A stretch of DNA of 64,000 nt. Origin: Marinilactibacillus psychrotolerans (lineage in GTDB: Bacteria; Bacillota; Bacilli; Lactobacillales; Carnobacteriaceae_A). The stretch is taken from positions 1-64,000 of the forward strand of contig NZ_FMZD01000006.1 of assembly GCF_900101525.1 (NCBI RefSeq), in the 5' to 3' direction. The notes beneath the pieces are model-generated. The model worked only from the letters and a program-made list of their open reading frames with translations, was not told the DNA's origin and ran no database searches. Positions 1 through 9,299 of this stretch are shown piece by piece; position 1 is the first letter of the stretch; every line of letters begins with the position of its first letter. The position numbers were made by a program, and so were the translations under genes.

Positions 1-771
1 GGAACGATACTAGATATTTTAGAAAGCAAAGATACTCGTACAATCAAAGATCACTTCTGTTCTCGATACAGCCAAAACCAGAGAAATCAGGTCAAAACGA
101 TTACGACAGACATGAATGCCAGTTACGTCAGCTTCATCCCTGAACTGTTTCCAAACGCTGATATCATTATTGATCGATTTCATATCGTTCAGCTCGTGAA
201 CCGAGCGATGAACAAAACACGCGTAAAAGTCATGAATCGACTTCGAACGTCCAATGGAGAAGACCAAAAGAAGTACAGACGACTCAAACGCTTCTGGAAG
301 AAACTACTGAAGAAAGAGTCCGAGTTGTCTTATACTAGCTATCAATACTTTCCCATGTTCGGACAGCGTCTGGAATCAGCAATCGTTTCTGAGATGTTGG
401 CGTACGATCCAGAACTAAAAGCAACTTATACAATGTATCAAGCTATTCTTAAAGCCGTCGAACACAATGACTCAAAAGAGTTAAGAACTGTTTTAGATCA
501 ACCAGCTTCTCCTGAACTATCTGGATACATGAAAACTAGTTTAAAGACGTTGCGCGCTCATTTTCTTTATATCCAAAATACCTTCTATTATCCTTATAAC
601 AATGGAAAGATAGAGGGAATCAATAACAAAATCAAGGTATTGAACCGGGTAGCCTATGGCTATGGGAACTTTATTCGCTATAAAAATCGCATTATCCTGC
701 ACTTCAATTTAAAACCAATCAGAAATAAAATCAAAATGATAGAAAAAGAAAGAGAACGTACAGCAGCGTAA
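1..771 (+). CDS. ISL3-family transposase, C-terminal part
   Basis: The reading frame is open from the first base of the window, so the gene starts upstream and only about 256 C-terminal residues are visible. Features typical of the family are the segment IIIDRFHIVQLVNRAMNKTR (a helix after the second catalytic aspartate; the preceding TTDMNASY carries that Asp) and the C-terminal NNKIKVLNRVAYGYGNF block with the expected catalytic Glu (GKIEGINNK). It is a DDE transposase that moves the IS by cut-and-paste or replicative strand transfer. No frameshift is seen in the visible part, so it may be active. Confidence 0.9.
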   Translation, partial: GTILDILESKDTRTIKDHFCSRYSQNQRNQVKTITTDMNASYVSFIPELFPNADIIIDRFHIVQLVNRAMNKTRVKVMNRLRTSNGEDQKKYRRLKRFWKKLLKKESELSYTSYQYFPMFGQRLESAIVSEMLAYDPELKATYTMYQAILKAVEHNDSKELRTVLDQPASPELSGYMKTSLKTLRAHFLYIQNTFYYPYNNGKIEGINNKIKVLNRVAYGYGNFIRYKNRIILHFNLKPIRNKIKMIEKERERTAA

Positions 772-846
772 GCTCGTTGTACATCCTCTTTCAAAATTTA
801 TTACTGTTTGACTTTATTCTCTACCAACGTTGTTTGACAGAGAACC
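1..846 (+). mobile_element. ISL3-family insertion sequence, right part
   Basis: The stretch holds the 3' part of a transposase gene and then a terminal sequence at 821-846 ending in TTTGACAGAGAACC. Read from the outside this is GGTTCTCTGTCAAACAACG, which resembles the terminal inverted repeats of ISL3-family elements (GGCTCTTTGTCAAA type, from memory). The left end is outside the window, so neither the full length nor the target duplication can be checked. It ends about 15 bases before the mnmG terminator, so the insertion did not break mnmG. Confidence 0.8.
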
Positions 847-860
847 TAGACAATAAAAAA

Positions 861-912
861 CTGGATCCTATATGTAGGTGCATTATTAATGCCTATACTT
901 TAGGATCCAATT
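861..912 (-). terminator. Rho-independent terminator of mnmG
   Basis: On the minus strand GGATCCTA pairs with TAGGATCC around an inner stem (TATAGGCA with TGCACCTA, imperfect), followed by CAGTTTTTT. It lies about 20 bases past the mnmG stop codon. Confidence 0.8.
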
Positions 913-930
913 TAGTTTGTAGTTCTTTAT

Positions 931-2817
931 TTATACTTTTGCTACACTACCTTGTTCAACATAAACCATCAAAATTGAGATATCAGATGGATTTACACCG
1001 CTGATTCGGCTTGCTTGAGCAATCGTTTCAGGTTGGATTTTAGTGAGTTTTTCAATAGCTTCTGTTGCAATTCCATTGATCGCTGAATAGTCAATACCTT
1101 CTGGAATGCGTTTGTTTTCCATTCGTTTGACTTTATCTGCTTTACGGAAAGCTTTTTCAATATAGCCTTCATACTTGATATAGATTTCAACTTGTTCTGT
1201 AACTTCTTTTGATAAAGTCACTTCTGTTGGCGCAAATTGAATGATATCAGCATATTTTACATAAGGGCGGCGAATGAAGTCATAGACCAAGATACCGTCT
1301 TTCAATTGTGGTTCGCCTTTTTCTTCAAGATAGTCTGCGACATCTGTCGGTTTCAGACGGATGGTTTTCAAGCGAGCGAGTTCTTTTTCGACTTGTTCTT
1401 TTATCTCTAGGAAGTTTTGGTATCTTTCTTCTGATAACAATCCAAGATCGTAACCGATTTTGCTCAATCTGAAATTTGCATTGTCATGACGTAATAACAA
1501 ACGATATTCAGCACGTGAAGTCAGTAAACGATACGGTTCATTTGTTCCTTTTGTTACTAGATCATCGATCATAACACCTATATATCCTTCGTTCCGTTTC
1601 ATCACGAATGGCTCTTCGCCTTGAACTAGTCGAGCGGCGTTGATTCCAGCCATCAAGCCTTGTCCACCCGCTTCTTCGTAGCCGGATGTTCCGTTCATTT
1701 GACCAGCAGTGAATAATCCACTAATTAGTTTAGTTTCTAGAGAAGGACGTAATTGATAGGGTTTAACAACATCGTACTCGATTGCATATCCTGTACGCAT
1801 CATTTTCGCATTTTCTAATCCGTCTACTGAATGTAAAACCGCTAGCTGTACATCTTCAGGAAGAGAGGAAGAGAGACCTTGTACATAAACTTCATCTGTT
1901 GTTTCTCCTTCTGGCTCTAGGAATAACTGGTGGCGTGGCTTGTCAGAAAAGCGGACAACCTTATCTTCGATTGACGGGCAGTAACGTGCGCCTACCCCTT
2001 CGACGATTCCTGTAAACATCGGTGCACGATGCAGATTTTCACGAATAATCTCATGAGAAGTTGGACTTGTATAAGTCAACCAGCAAGAGGTTTGATCTTG
2101 TCGATACTTTTCATCTGATGTTTCAAAACTGAAATGATGGGGTTCCAGATCTCCCGGTTGTTCTTCTGTAACAGCGTAATTGATCGAATTTTTATGGATA
2201 CGCGGAGGCGTTCCTGTCTTGAAACGATCCAAATCGAATCCTAATTCAAGTAGATTCTCAGATAATTTAATAGATGGTTGCGTATTATTCGGACCTGAAG
2301 AATATTTCAATTCCCCAATTACGATTTCCCCACGAGAAGAGGTTCCAGCAGTTAAAATAACAGCTTTTGCACGGTAGATAGCACCAGTATTGGTAATGAC
2401 CCCTTGGATAACATTGTCTTCTACGATCAATTCATCTACGATACCTTGTTTCATATCCAACTTTTCTGTACTTTCAATCGTACGTTTCATTTCAATCGAA
2501 TAAAGGTGTTTATCCGCTTGTGCACGCAAAGCGCGTACAGCCGGTCCTTTAGCTGTGTTCAGCATACGCATTTGAATATAGGTCTTATCGATATTCCGAC
2601 CCATTTCGCCGCCTAAGGCATCCATTTCACGTACAACGATTCCTTTAGCAGGTCCACCAATTGACGGATTACACGGCATGTGTGCCACCATATCCAGATT
2701 GATCGTAACAAGCAGCGTTTCAGATCCCATTCTAGCTGCTGCTAGAGCTGCTTCTGATCCTGCATGACCAGCACCGACTACAATAACATCATATCTTCCA
2801 GCCTCATAAGTTTGCAT
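931..2817 (-). CDS. mnmG: tRNA uridine-5-carboxymethylaminomethyl modification enzyme MnmG (GidA)
   Basis: FAD-dependent enzyme that, with MnmE, adds the carboxymethylaminomethyl group to wobble U34 of certain tRNAs in the cytoplasm. The FAD-binding motif [17 protein letters not shown] is near residues 15-31, followed by the signatures CNPSIGG and [12 protein letters not shown]; the length of about 628 residues is normal. I chose ATG at 2817 because it sits 8 bases after AAAGGA; a TTG one codon upstream (2820) is possible. It follows mnmE by about 45 bases and is probably cotranscribed. In relatives rsmG and noc/parAB usually follow it; here an ISL3 element follows. Confidence 0.97.
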   Translation of the reverse strand: MQTYEAGRYDVIVVGAGHAGSEAALAAARMGSETLLVTINLDMVAHMPCNPSIGGPAKGIVVREMDALGGEMGRNIDKTYIQMRMLNTAKGPAVRALRAQADKHLYSIEMKRTIESTEKLDMKQGIVDELIVEDNVIQGVITNTGAIYRAKAVILTAGTSSRGEIVIGELKYSSGPNNTQPSIKLSENLLELGFDLDRFKTGTPPRIHKNSINYAVTEEQPGDLEPHHFSFETSDEKYRQDQTSCWLTYTSPTSHEIIRENLHRAPMFTGIVEGVGARYCPSIEDKVVRFSDKPRHQLFLEPEGETTDEVYVQGLSSSLPEDVQLAVLHSVDGLENAKMMRTGYAIEYDVVKPYQLRPSLETKLISGLFTAGQMNGTSGYEEAGGQGLMAGINAARLVQGEEPFVMKRNEGYIGVMIDDLVTKGTNEPYRLLTSRAEYRLLLRHDNANFRLSKIGYDLGLLSEERYQNFLEIKEQVEKELARLKTIRLKPTDVADYLEEKGEPQLKDGILVYDFIRRPYVKYADIIQFAPTEVTLSKEVTEQVEIYIKYEGYIEKAFRKADKVKRMENKRIPEGIDYSAINGIATEAIEKLTKIQPETIAQASRISGVNPSDISILMVYVEQGSVAKV

Positions 2818-2862
2818 CAAGTTATTCCTTTCTAATTTAAAATCCGTTTATAATTTCAATTG

Positions 2863-4251
2863 TTATTTTCCTAAACAGAATTGACTGAAAAGTTGTGTAA
2901 TTAATTCATCTTGGACGCTATCTCCTGTGATTTCCCCCAGCAAATCCCAAGCTCTTGTCATATCAATCTGTACTAAATCAACCGGCATACCCGTTTCAAT
3001 TCCTTCGATTACATCATCAAATGCATCTACTGCTTCATTTAATAAGGCAATGTGTCTAATGTTTGAGACATAAGTGGCATCCCGTTCGCCCGTTTTACCA
3101 GAGAAGAACAGATCTGCAATTTTAGCTTCCAAATCGTTTAACCCGTCTTGCGTGACGATAGAAGTGGGAACAATACTTTCCGGATTTACTAATTGTTTTA
3201 GTTCCTCTAAATCTAAATGATTTTCCAGATCCATCTTATTTAAAATAATGATTCTATGATGTTCATCTGTTGCCTGGATCAGCAATTTATCTTCTTCTGT
3301 CAACGGTTCATTCTGATTGAAAACTAGTAAGATTAGATCTGCTTCTGCTAAAGCTTTACGACTACGCTCTACGCCGATTCGTTCAACGATATCTTCTGTT
3401 TCACGAATTCCTGCTGTATCAATCAATCTAAGTGGCACGCCCTTGACACTAACATACTCTTCTACAACATCTCGAGTTGTTCCGGCAATTTCAGTAACGA
3501 TCGCTTTTTCTTCTTTAATTAGTACATTTAATAAACTAGATTTTCCAACATTTGGACGACCAATGATCGCTGTTGCTAATCCTTCTCGCAGAATTTTTCC
3601 TTGACTGGCTGTTTCTAGTAATTCTTTCACTTGTTCTTTTACTTGTTTTGCTTTTTCAACTAATAACTGAGAGGTCATCTCTTCTACGTCATCATATTCG
3701 GGATAGTCAATATTCACTTCAACTTGCGCTAAAGTATTCAAAATTTCCTGACGTAAATTTCTGATCAAGCGGGATAAGTTCCCGTCAAGTTGAGTAACTG
3801 CCATATGCATAGCTTTGTCTGTTTTAGCGCGAATCACATCCATAACCGCTTCCGCCTGAGATAAATCAATACGGCCATTTAGAAAAGCCCGTTTTGTAAA
3901 TTCTCCCGGCTCTGCTAAGCGCGCACCATTATGCAAAACGGTCTGCAGTACTTGATTAACGGCTAAAACACCACCGTGCGTGTTAATTTCAACGATATCT
4001 TCACGAGTGTATGTCTTTGGTGCTTTCATGATGGTAACCATTACTTCATCAATCTGTTCTTCCGTTTTTGGATTTACAATATGCCCATAGTGAATCGTAT
4101 GTGTTTTCTGATTTTTTAATGTTTTTTTACCTAGTTGATAAACACGGTCCGCAATGTCTAAAGCTTCATCACCGCTGATTCGAACAATCCCGATCCCGCC
4201 TTCACCTGGAGGAGTAGAAATCGCTGCTATCGTATCAAATTCAATTGCCAT
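2863..4251 (-). CDS. mnmE: tRNA modification GTPase MnmE (TrmE)
   Basis: GTPase partner of MnmG in U34 tRNA modification. It has the N-terminal folate-binding domain (start [21 protein letters not shown]), a helical middle, an inserted G domain with P-loop GRPNVGKSS near residue 229, [10 protein letters not shown] and NKMD, and the C-terminal CLGK whose Cys is part of the active site. Length 462 is normal. RBS AGGAGG lies 11 bases before ATG. It is separated from jag, its usual neighbour, by about 8 kb of trehalose and other genes. A promoter and a terminator-like hairpin precede it. Confidence 0.97.
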   Translation of the reverse strand: MAIEFDTIAAISTPPGEGGIGIVRISGDEALDIADRVYQLGKKTLKNQKTHTIHYGHIVNPKTEEQIDEVMVTIMKAPKTYTREDIVEINTHGGVLAVNQVLQTVLHNGARLAEPGEFTKRAFLNGRIDLSQAEAVMDVIRAKTDKAMHMAVTQLDGNLSRLIRNLRQEILNTLAQVEVNIDYPEYDDVEEMTSQLLVEKAKQVKEQVKELLETASQGKILREGLATAIIGRPNVGKSSLLNVLIKEEKAIVTEIAGTTRDVVEEYVSVKGVPLRLIDTAGIRETEDIVERIGVERSRKALAEADLILLVFNQNEPLTEEDKLLIQATDEHHRIIILNKMDLENHLDLEELKQLVNPESIVPTSIVTQDGLNDLEAKIADLFFSGKTGERDATYVSNIRHIALLNEAVDAFDDVIEGIETGMPVDLVQIDMTRAWDLLGEITGDSVQDELITQLFSQFCLGK

Positions 4252-4280
4252 TTTTAAAAAAACCTCCTATTTTTCTTCAC

Positions 4281-4347
4281 AAAAAAAGTGCCTGGTCCAC
4301 CCCAATGAAACCTATCCAAATAGGCTGTTTGAGGTGGAAAAGCACTT
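4281..4347 (-). terminator. Terminator-like hairpin in the mnmE leader
   Basis: On the minus strand AAAGTGC pairs with GGCACTT, CCACCTC with GGGGTGG and AGCCTAT with ATAGGT in three stacked stems, followed by TTTTTTT. It ends about 13 bases before the mnmE ribosome-binding site and lies downstream of a likely promoter (4403-4431). It may therefore act as an attenuator, or simply terminate transcription from the upstream protease gene. Confidence 0.7.
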
Positions 4348-4402
4348 TCACTACTTTACCATTATTTAAATATATATTATTCTGTCTTAATCAACATAGT
4401 AA

Positions 4403-4431
4403 ATGATATAAGGAATACTATTAAAAGTCAA
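4403..4431 (-). promoter_or_regulatory. Probable mnmE promoter
   Basis: On the minus strand: -35 TTGACT, 17-base spacer, -10 TATCAT. Transcription would start near 4396, leaving a leader of about 145 bases that contains the hairpin at 4281-4347. Confidence 0.5.
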
Positions 4432-4511
4432 CTCATTCACTTATTTTTTAATAGTATTTTGTGAACAGTTTGCCTCTCTTTATTCACACTGTATAAAAAT
4501 TTCAAAACACT

Positions 4512-5621
4512 TTATTCAATACCGTTCATCGTTATTTTTTCTGCTTTTTCTTGTTTGACTTTCAGACTAATGAAATTCAACAGCTTTGTATTGAGGGCTT
4601 TATCTGCATAGGTAGGTGACTGTTTTAGTGAATCTCTAGCTTTACTAATCCATTCTTGTGCTTGATTCAGATCATACTCTACCCAGAGTGAAATAGCAGC
4701 CTGCATTCTATAAGTTTCCAGCTGCTTTGTTTTTAAGTATTCTCTAAACAGCTTATCTTGTAAAATTTCATCTTGAATTGAAGTCTCATGTAACCCTAGA
4801 GTCAAATGACAAAATAAATATTCTCTCATAACTTCTATCTGGTAAGGCTTAACTAAATCATTTCGCTGCTGCCATAATGGTTCAAGAATTTCTAAAGCAT
4901 GACCGAAATTTTCTCTTTCAAGTTCACGGTAGACTTTTGCAAGAGTAACAAAAGCATTATATTGTTCTGTAATTGGTTCGTTTGGATTTTCAATAAGAGA
5001 CTGGGTGTCTACCGCTTCGAATTCTTTCCCTATGGTAAAAGATCCAGCTAATTCTAATTGCTGGAAAAATTGCTGTCTTTTGACAGGATCTCTATTTAAA
5101 TGTTTCACTGTATTTCCATCATTAAAGCTGAAAGGATAAATATTAATAATACCAAATATCAAACTTGTTATACTAAATATATAAAGGTAAAGAGAGTCAA
5201 AAACAAATCCATTTAAAATGATTCCTATAAGACCCACTACAAAATTTGCCAGTGCTCCACCCCATAGATAAAGCTTATAGGGCATGGGTTCTACATTACT
5301 TGGTGGAATCATTAAACATTGCCCAGCAGTTCCTGCAATAGAAAAACGAGCAATTCTAAATTTACTTTGCTCTTTAACAAGGGCCCAGCTCATCACTCTA
5401 AAGTATAAAAATCTATATCCAGTAAGTTTGGCTGCTATCAAATGCCCTAATTCATGGATAATAATATGAACGATACTAAATAACCCTATTGCTATTAGAA
5501 TAAATCCGAGTTGAAACCATAATTCCGTTAGGTCAGAGTTCACTTCAGAAGAATGATAGCCAGTCCAACCGCCTATTCCTGCACTGACTAAGATAATTAA
5601 GATAAAAAAGAATTTTTTCAT
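4512..5621 (-). CDS. M50-type membrane metalloprotease with helical C-terminal domain
   Basis: The zinc-binding motif HELGH occurs inside a membrane segment (HIIIHELGHLIAAK), and a later membrane-embedded FNDGN could be the third ligand region (NPxDG in site-2 proteases). The N-terminal third has about six hydrophobic segments, the first looking like a signal anchor. The last ~180 residues are soluble and helical, resembling TPR-like repeats (YNAFVTLAKVYRELE...HALEILEPLW). Start ATG 5621 has RBS AAAGG 7 bases upstream. The substrate is unknown; similar proteins are sometimes linked to peptide processing. It stands alone, divergent from treR. Confidence 0.75.
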   Translation of the reverse strand: MKKFFFILIILVSAGIGGWTGYHSSEVNSDLTELWFQLGFILIAIGLFSIVHIIIHELGHLIAAKLTGYRFLYFRVMSWALVKEQSKFRIARFSIAGTAGQCLMIPPSNVEPMPYKLYLWGGALANFVVGLIGIILNGFVFDSLYLYIFSITSLIFGIINIYPFSFNDGNTVKHLNRDPVKRQQFFQQLELAGSFTIGKEFEAVDTQSLIENPNEPITEQYNAFVTLAKVYRELERENFGHALEILEPLWQQRNDLVKPYQIEVMREYLFCHLTLGLHETSIQDEILQDKLFREYLKTKQLETYRMQAAISLWVEYDLNQAQEWISKARDSLKQSPTYADKALNTKLLNFISLKVKQEKAEKITMNGIE

Positions 5622-5760
5622 ATGTGCACCTTTCAAAGATATTGGATTACTATCTATTATAGACGAAAACCTATTTATAGACTATCAAAAAATTTACATA
5701 GAGCAGAATGTATGATCTATGGTAAAATCTGATAAAGAACGAAACAAAGGAATGGATAAA

Positions 5761-6483
5761 GTGAGCAAATTTCACGAAATATTTTTAGAAATCGAATCCG
5801 CTATTTTAAACCAGACTTATAAATCTGGAGAATTGCTACCTAGCGAAAACGAATTAACGAAAAAGTATAATGTTTCACGCGAAACAATTAGAAAAGCTCT
5901 AACATTGTTATTAGAGAATGGGTACATTCAGAAAAAGCAAGGGAAGGGATCTATTGTACTAGATGTAAAACGTTTTAATTTTCCTATATCAGGATTAACT
6001 AGTTACAAGGAATTACAAGACTCTCAAAGCATTGGTAGTCAAACGATCCTGATTGAAAATAGAATCGCTTCGATTCCAAAACATATTGCTGAGTTTTTGA
6101 AAGTTTCTGAAGCTACACAAGTGCACACGGTTATCCGAGCAAGAAAACTTAATGATGAGGTCGTCATACTCGATAAAGACTACTTACTGACTTCAGTAAT
6201 TGAAGAACTTCCTGATGAAGAAGCTGAAAACTCATTATATCATTATATCGAACACAAGCTTGGCTTGAAAATTGGCTACGCAAGAAAAGAATTCACTGTA
6301 GAGCCAGTTACCGAGGAAGACCGTAGCCTAATGTCTCTTCACGGTGATCATCATGTGGTCGTTACCCGAAGTGATGTACATTTAGAAGATACTAGACTGT
6401 TTCAATATACTGAAAGTCGTCATCGCCTAGATAAGTTTCGTTTTGTTGACTTTGCCAGACGACGCGGACCACAAGCTTATTGA
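5761..6483 (+). CDS. treR: Trehalose operon transcriptional repressor TreR (GntR/HutC family)
   Basis: Represses trehalose genes; the inducer in relatives is trehalose-6-phosphate. N-terminal winged helix (LPSENELTKKYNVSRETIRKAL), then a UTRA effector domain. The C-terminus LFQYTESRHRLDKFRFVDFA matches, as I recall it, the B. subtilis TreR C-terminus almost exactly. I chose GTG 5761 because AAAGGA lies 9 bases upstream, giving 240 residues (family about 238); an in-frame ATG at 5719 has no ribosome-binding site. Its target operon treP-treC is 1-5 kb away on the other strand, with pcp in between. Confidence 0.92.
   Translation: MSKFHEIFLEIESAILNQTYKSGELLPSENELTKKYNVSRETIRKALTLLLENGYIQKKQGKGSIVLDVKRFNFPISGLTSYKELQDSQSIGSQTILIENRIASIPKHIAEFLKVSEATQVHTVIRARKLNDEVVILDKDYLLTSVIEELPDEEAENSLYHYIEHKLGLKIGYARKEFTVEPVTEEDRSLMSLHGDHHVVVTRSDVHLEDTRLFQYTESRHRLDKFRFVDFARRRGPQAY
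5871..5886 (+). other. parS-like sequence inside treR
   Basis: TGTTTCACGCGAAACA differs from the ParB site TGTTTCACGTGAAACA at one base. It lies within the coding sequence for the DNA-binding helix (NVSRETI), so it could be coincidental. Position about 10 kb left of oriC is compatible with a parS cluster. Confidence 0.35.
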
Positions 6484-6485
6484 TC

Positions 6486-6530
6486 AAAAAAAAGGAATTT
6501 TATGTGACTAACACATAAAATTCCTTTTTT
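6486..6530. terminator. Bidirectional terminator between treR and pcp
   Basis: AAAAAAAGGAATTTTATGTG and its complement CACATAAAATTCCTTTTTT form a long hairpin with A- and T-tracts on opposite sides. It serves treR on the plus strand and pcp on the minus strand. Confidence 0.88.
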
Positions 6531-6532
6531 AC

Positions 6533-7180
6533 TTAATGAGTTGTGCCACCAATCATTTTCAAATCTGGTTTCCCATCAAATTCGACAATTGCTTCAATAG
6601 CTTTTGTTATTCCTTTTGATATATCTTCAAGATTCATGGCTGGTTTTCCAGGTTTGTCTAATACTTGGGCTGGAATAAACGGTACATGCATGAAACCCGC
6701 TTTGATATTAGGATATTGTTTATCAATCATATATTGGACTTGATACATGATATGGTTACACACAAAAGTCCCAGCTGAATTTGATACGGCTGCCGGAACG
6801 CCTGCATTTTTCATTTCTGTTACCATTGCTTTTACAGGTAACTGAGTAAAATATGCCGCTGCTCCATCTTTTTTGATTGGCACATCAATCGGTTGATTGG
6901 TTTCATTATCAGGAATTCTTGCATCATCTACATTTATTGCAACACGCTCAGGTGTCAGTTCAAATCTTCCACCTGCTTGTCCAATATTCAATACATAATC
7001 AGGTTGAAATTCCTCAATTGCTTTTGCTGTAACCTCAGCACTTTTATAAAATACTGTGGGGATCATAACTTTTTTTATTTCGGCTCCATTAATGGTATCA
7101 GGAATCTTCTTAACTGCTTCCCATGCCGGATTTAAGGTTTCTCCACCAAACGGATCGAATCCAGTAACTAATATTTTCAT
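6533..7180 (-). CDS. pcp: Pyroglutamyl-peptidase I
   Basis: Cysteine peptidase that removes N-terminal pyroglutamate from peptides in the cytoplasm. Visible: [16 protein letters not shown] at the N-terminus, catalytic Glu region (PERVAIN), catalytic Cys in [14 protein letters not shown] and catalytic His in [11 protein letters not shown] at 7180 gives 215 residues, the usual family length; a TTG 21 bases upstream is less likely. In related bacteria pcp is often linked to DUF969/DUF979 membrane genes; here only a DUF979 remnant lies upstream. Confidence 0.95.
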   Translation of the reverse strand: MKILVTGFDPFGGETLNPAWEAVKKIPDTINGAEIKKVMIPTVFYKSAEVTAKAIEEFQPDYVLNIGQAGGRFELTPERVAINVDDARIPDNETNQPIDVPIKKDGAAAYFTQLPVKAMVTEMKNAGVPAAVSNSAGTFVCNHIMYQVQYMIDKQYPNIKAGFMHVPFIPAQVLDKPGKPAMNLEDISKGITKAIEAIVEFDGKPDLKMIGGTTH

Positions 7181-7244
7181 TTTAATCTCTACCTTTCTCA
7201 AACTATTATATCAGAAATGAATTTACGAAAGTAACCAATGCATT

Positions 7245-7384
7245 CTAAAATGCCCAGAAGTACATTAAGACAATATGAAACACGATCATAATCAGAGCCA
7301 TAGGAATTTGTTCTTTACTCACCACATCTCCCATCTTTCATTCCTAATAAAGCAACTGGCAAAGCATTAAAGTTCGTAGTCCAT
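7245..7384 (-). pseudogene. Remnant of a DUF979 membrane protein (C-terminus)
   Basis: On the minus strand one frame reads TNFNALPVALLGMKDG and then stops; shifting frame gives SKEQIPMALIMIVFHIVLMY up to a stop at 7245. Together these resemble the C-terminus of DUF979 proteins (NFN..PAALLEMKD...QIPTALI..HIVLMYF, from memory), which are commonly encoded next to pcp. There is a frameshift between the parts and the N-terminal ~90% is missing, so it is a decayed copy. Alignment to the DUF979 family would settle it. Confidence 0.6.
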
Positions 7385-7411
7385 AGCTATAGTTAATATA
7401 ATTTACATAAA

Positions 7412-7459
7412 TAAAAAGAGTTTTTTGACAGTATCAGATCTACTGTTCAAAAAACTCTT
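7412..7459 (-). terminator. Terminator of treC
   Basis: On the minus strand AGAGTTTTTTGAACAGTA pairs with TACTGTCAAAAAACTCT (one interior mismatch) and is followed by TTTTTATTT, about 15 bases past the treC stop. Confidence 0.8.
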
Positions 7460-7474
7460 ATATTTAGCAATTAA

Positions 7475-9127
7475 TTAATTTAATAAAAATGCAACTGTTT
7501 CATAGGGCTCCATCGTAAATGTTTCTTCAAGTATACGTTCCTTTTTGTTTCCAATTAAATAACTTGCTTCCATATCTAGTAATGCTTTTGGAATTTTAAC
7601 GATTGCTTCATCTGCATAAAAGTGATTCAAAACGAGTAATTTCTGCTGTTCGTACTCTCTTATATAACCAAATACACTCTGATGTCCAAGTTCAAACGGC
7701 TCATATGATCCTTCTTGGATAATCAGATATTCCTTTCGTAGTTGAATCAATTCCTTGTAATAATCACGAATTTTTTTACTGATTAATTCATTTTCAGTAT
7801 TTAATTCTGTATAATTTTTTGGTACTTTCAACCATGGTTCTCCACTAGAAAATCCTGCATTTTCATCAGTATTCCATTGCATTGGGGTACGAGAATTATC
7901 TCTAGATTTTTCTTGGATAATTTCCATGATTTCATTTTCTGCAAGTCCTTTATCTTTTAACTCTTTATACGCATTATGGGTTTCAATATCGACATAGTCT
8001 TCTATCTGATCATAATTTGGATTTGTCATTCCAATCTCTTCGCCTTGATAGATATATGGTGTTCCTCTAAGCAAATGGATGGTTTGTGCAAGCATTGTTG
8101 CTGTTTCAATTGGATAATTTTTAACGTCTCCAAATCGGCTATTCGCACGCGGTTGGTCATGATTGTTCCAAAAGACTGCATTCCAACCATCCCCTTCATC
8201 CATTCCTCTTTGCCATTCATCCAATAATTTTTTCAATTCTAAGAAATCAAATGGCATCTTCGTCCATTTTTCTCCATCTTTATAATCAACTTTCAAGTGA
8301 TGAAAACTGAAAATCATAGACAATTCATTACTTTCAGGAGTAGAATATTTGATTCCATTATTAACAGTTGTCGAACTCATTTCTCCTACTGTAATGATAT
8401 TCTCATATTTCCCAAAAGTTTTCTGGCTTAATTCTTTTATATAATCGTGTACAATCGGTGTATCTGTATAGTGAGATTTTCCGACGCCATCCGCTGCATC
8501 TTCTAGCTTTTCTGCCTTACCGATCACGTTAATTACGTCGAATCTTAATCCTTTAACTCCTTTTTCAAGCCAGAAATTGACGGCTTCATATAATTCTTTT
8601 CGCATTTCTGGATTCCGCCAGTTAAGATCAGCTTGAGTTTTATCGTATAAATGTAAATAGTATAGATTAGTATCCGCAAATTTTGACCATGCTGGACCAC
8701 CAAATTTAGATTCCCAATTTGTTGGGAGGCTTCCATCTGACTGTGCTTCTCTTAATATATAATAATCCTGATACTTTTTATCTCCTGATAAAGCTTTCTG
8801 AAACCATTCGTGCTCAGTAGAGGTATGATTCAATACCATGTCCAGCATCAAAGTTATTCCTCGCTTTTCGGCTTCTTGTACTAATGTATCAAAATCGGCC
8901 CATGAACCAAATAAAGGATCGATCGAAGTATAATCTGCTACGTCATATCCATTGTCATTCTGAGGAGATTTGTAGAAAGGATTTAACCAGAGCATATCTA
9001 CACCTAAATCTTCTAGATAAGGGAGTTTTTCGATAATGCCTCTTAAGTCTCCTATTCCGTTTCCATCTGTATCTTTGAACGATTTTGGATAAACCTGATA
9101 AATGACCTTGTCGTGAAAAGTTGTCAT
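7475..9127 (-). CDS. treC: Alpha,alpha-phosphotrehalase (trehalose-6-phosphate hydrolase)
   Basis: Cytoplasmic GH13 enzyme that splits trehalose-6-phosphate into glucose and glucose-6-phosphate. Conserved regions: DMVLNHTSTEHEWF (I), GLRFDVINVI with catalytic Asp (II), TVGEMSS with catalytic Glu (III) and FWNNHDQPR (IV). Length 550 is typical. It follows treP after a 170-base gap containing a large hairpin, and treR nearby supports the trehalose assignment over other oligo-1,6-glucosidases. The gene symbol treA is also used. Confidence 0.93.
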   Translation of the reverse strand: MTTFHDKVIYQVYPKSFKDTDGNGIGDLRGIIEKLPYLEDLGVDMLWLNPFYKSPQNDNGYDVADYTSIDPLFGSWADFDTLVQEAEKRGITLMLDMVLNHTSTEHEWFQKALSGDKKYQDYYILREAQSDGSLPTNWESKFGGPAWSKFADTNLYYLHLYDKTQADLNWRNPEMRKELYEAVNFWLEKGVKGLRFDVINVIGKAEKLEDAADGVGKSHYTDTPIVHDYIKELSQKTFGKYENIITVGEMSSTTVNNGIKYSTPESNELSMIFSFHHLKVDYKDGEKWTKMPFDFLELKKLLDEWQRGMDEGDGWNAVFWNNHDQPRANSRFGDVKNYPIETATMLAQTIHLLRGTPYIYQGEEIGMTNPNYDQIEDYVDIETHNAYKELKDKGLAENEIMEIIQEKSRDNSRTPMQWNTDENAGFSSGEPWLKVPKNYTELNTENELISKKIRDYYKELIQLRKEYLIIQEGSYEPFELGHQSVFGYIREYEQQKLLVLNHFYADEAIVKIPKALLDMEASYLIGNKKERILEETFTMEPYETVAFLLN

Positions 9128-9150
9128 ATTTTCTGTCCTTTCTAGATTAT

Positions 9151-9230
9151 AAAAAGGACCGGGTCACAAGGTACCGCTTATCGGTCTATATTAAGATAGA
9201 CGTTTGCCGGCCTTGTAGAACCAGTCCTTT
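9151..9230 (-). terminator. Large interrupted hairpin between treP and treC
   Basis: On the minus strand AAAGGACTGG pairs with CCGGTCCTTT, ACAAGG with CCTTGT and GTCTAT with ATAGAC, ending in TCCTTTTTAT just before the treC leader. It probably terminates part of the treP transcript or stabilises it, lowering treC relative to treP. Confidence 0.65.
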
Positions 9231-9299
9231 CTCAAGTTCTTTCAATACTATGGTATCTTATCATCAATTGAAAATCACTACAAAAGCTTAAATCATCGC

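Noticed and set aside
9151-9230. T-box leader (GGTACC within the treP-treC hairpin)
   Set aside because: The T-box motif and its flanks (TGGNACCGCG) are not matched, no specifier region is seen, and the downstream gene is not an amino-acid gene.
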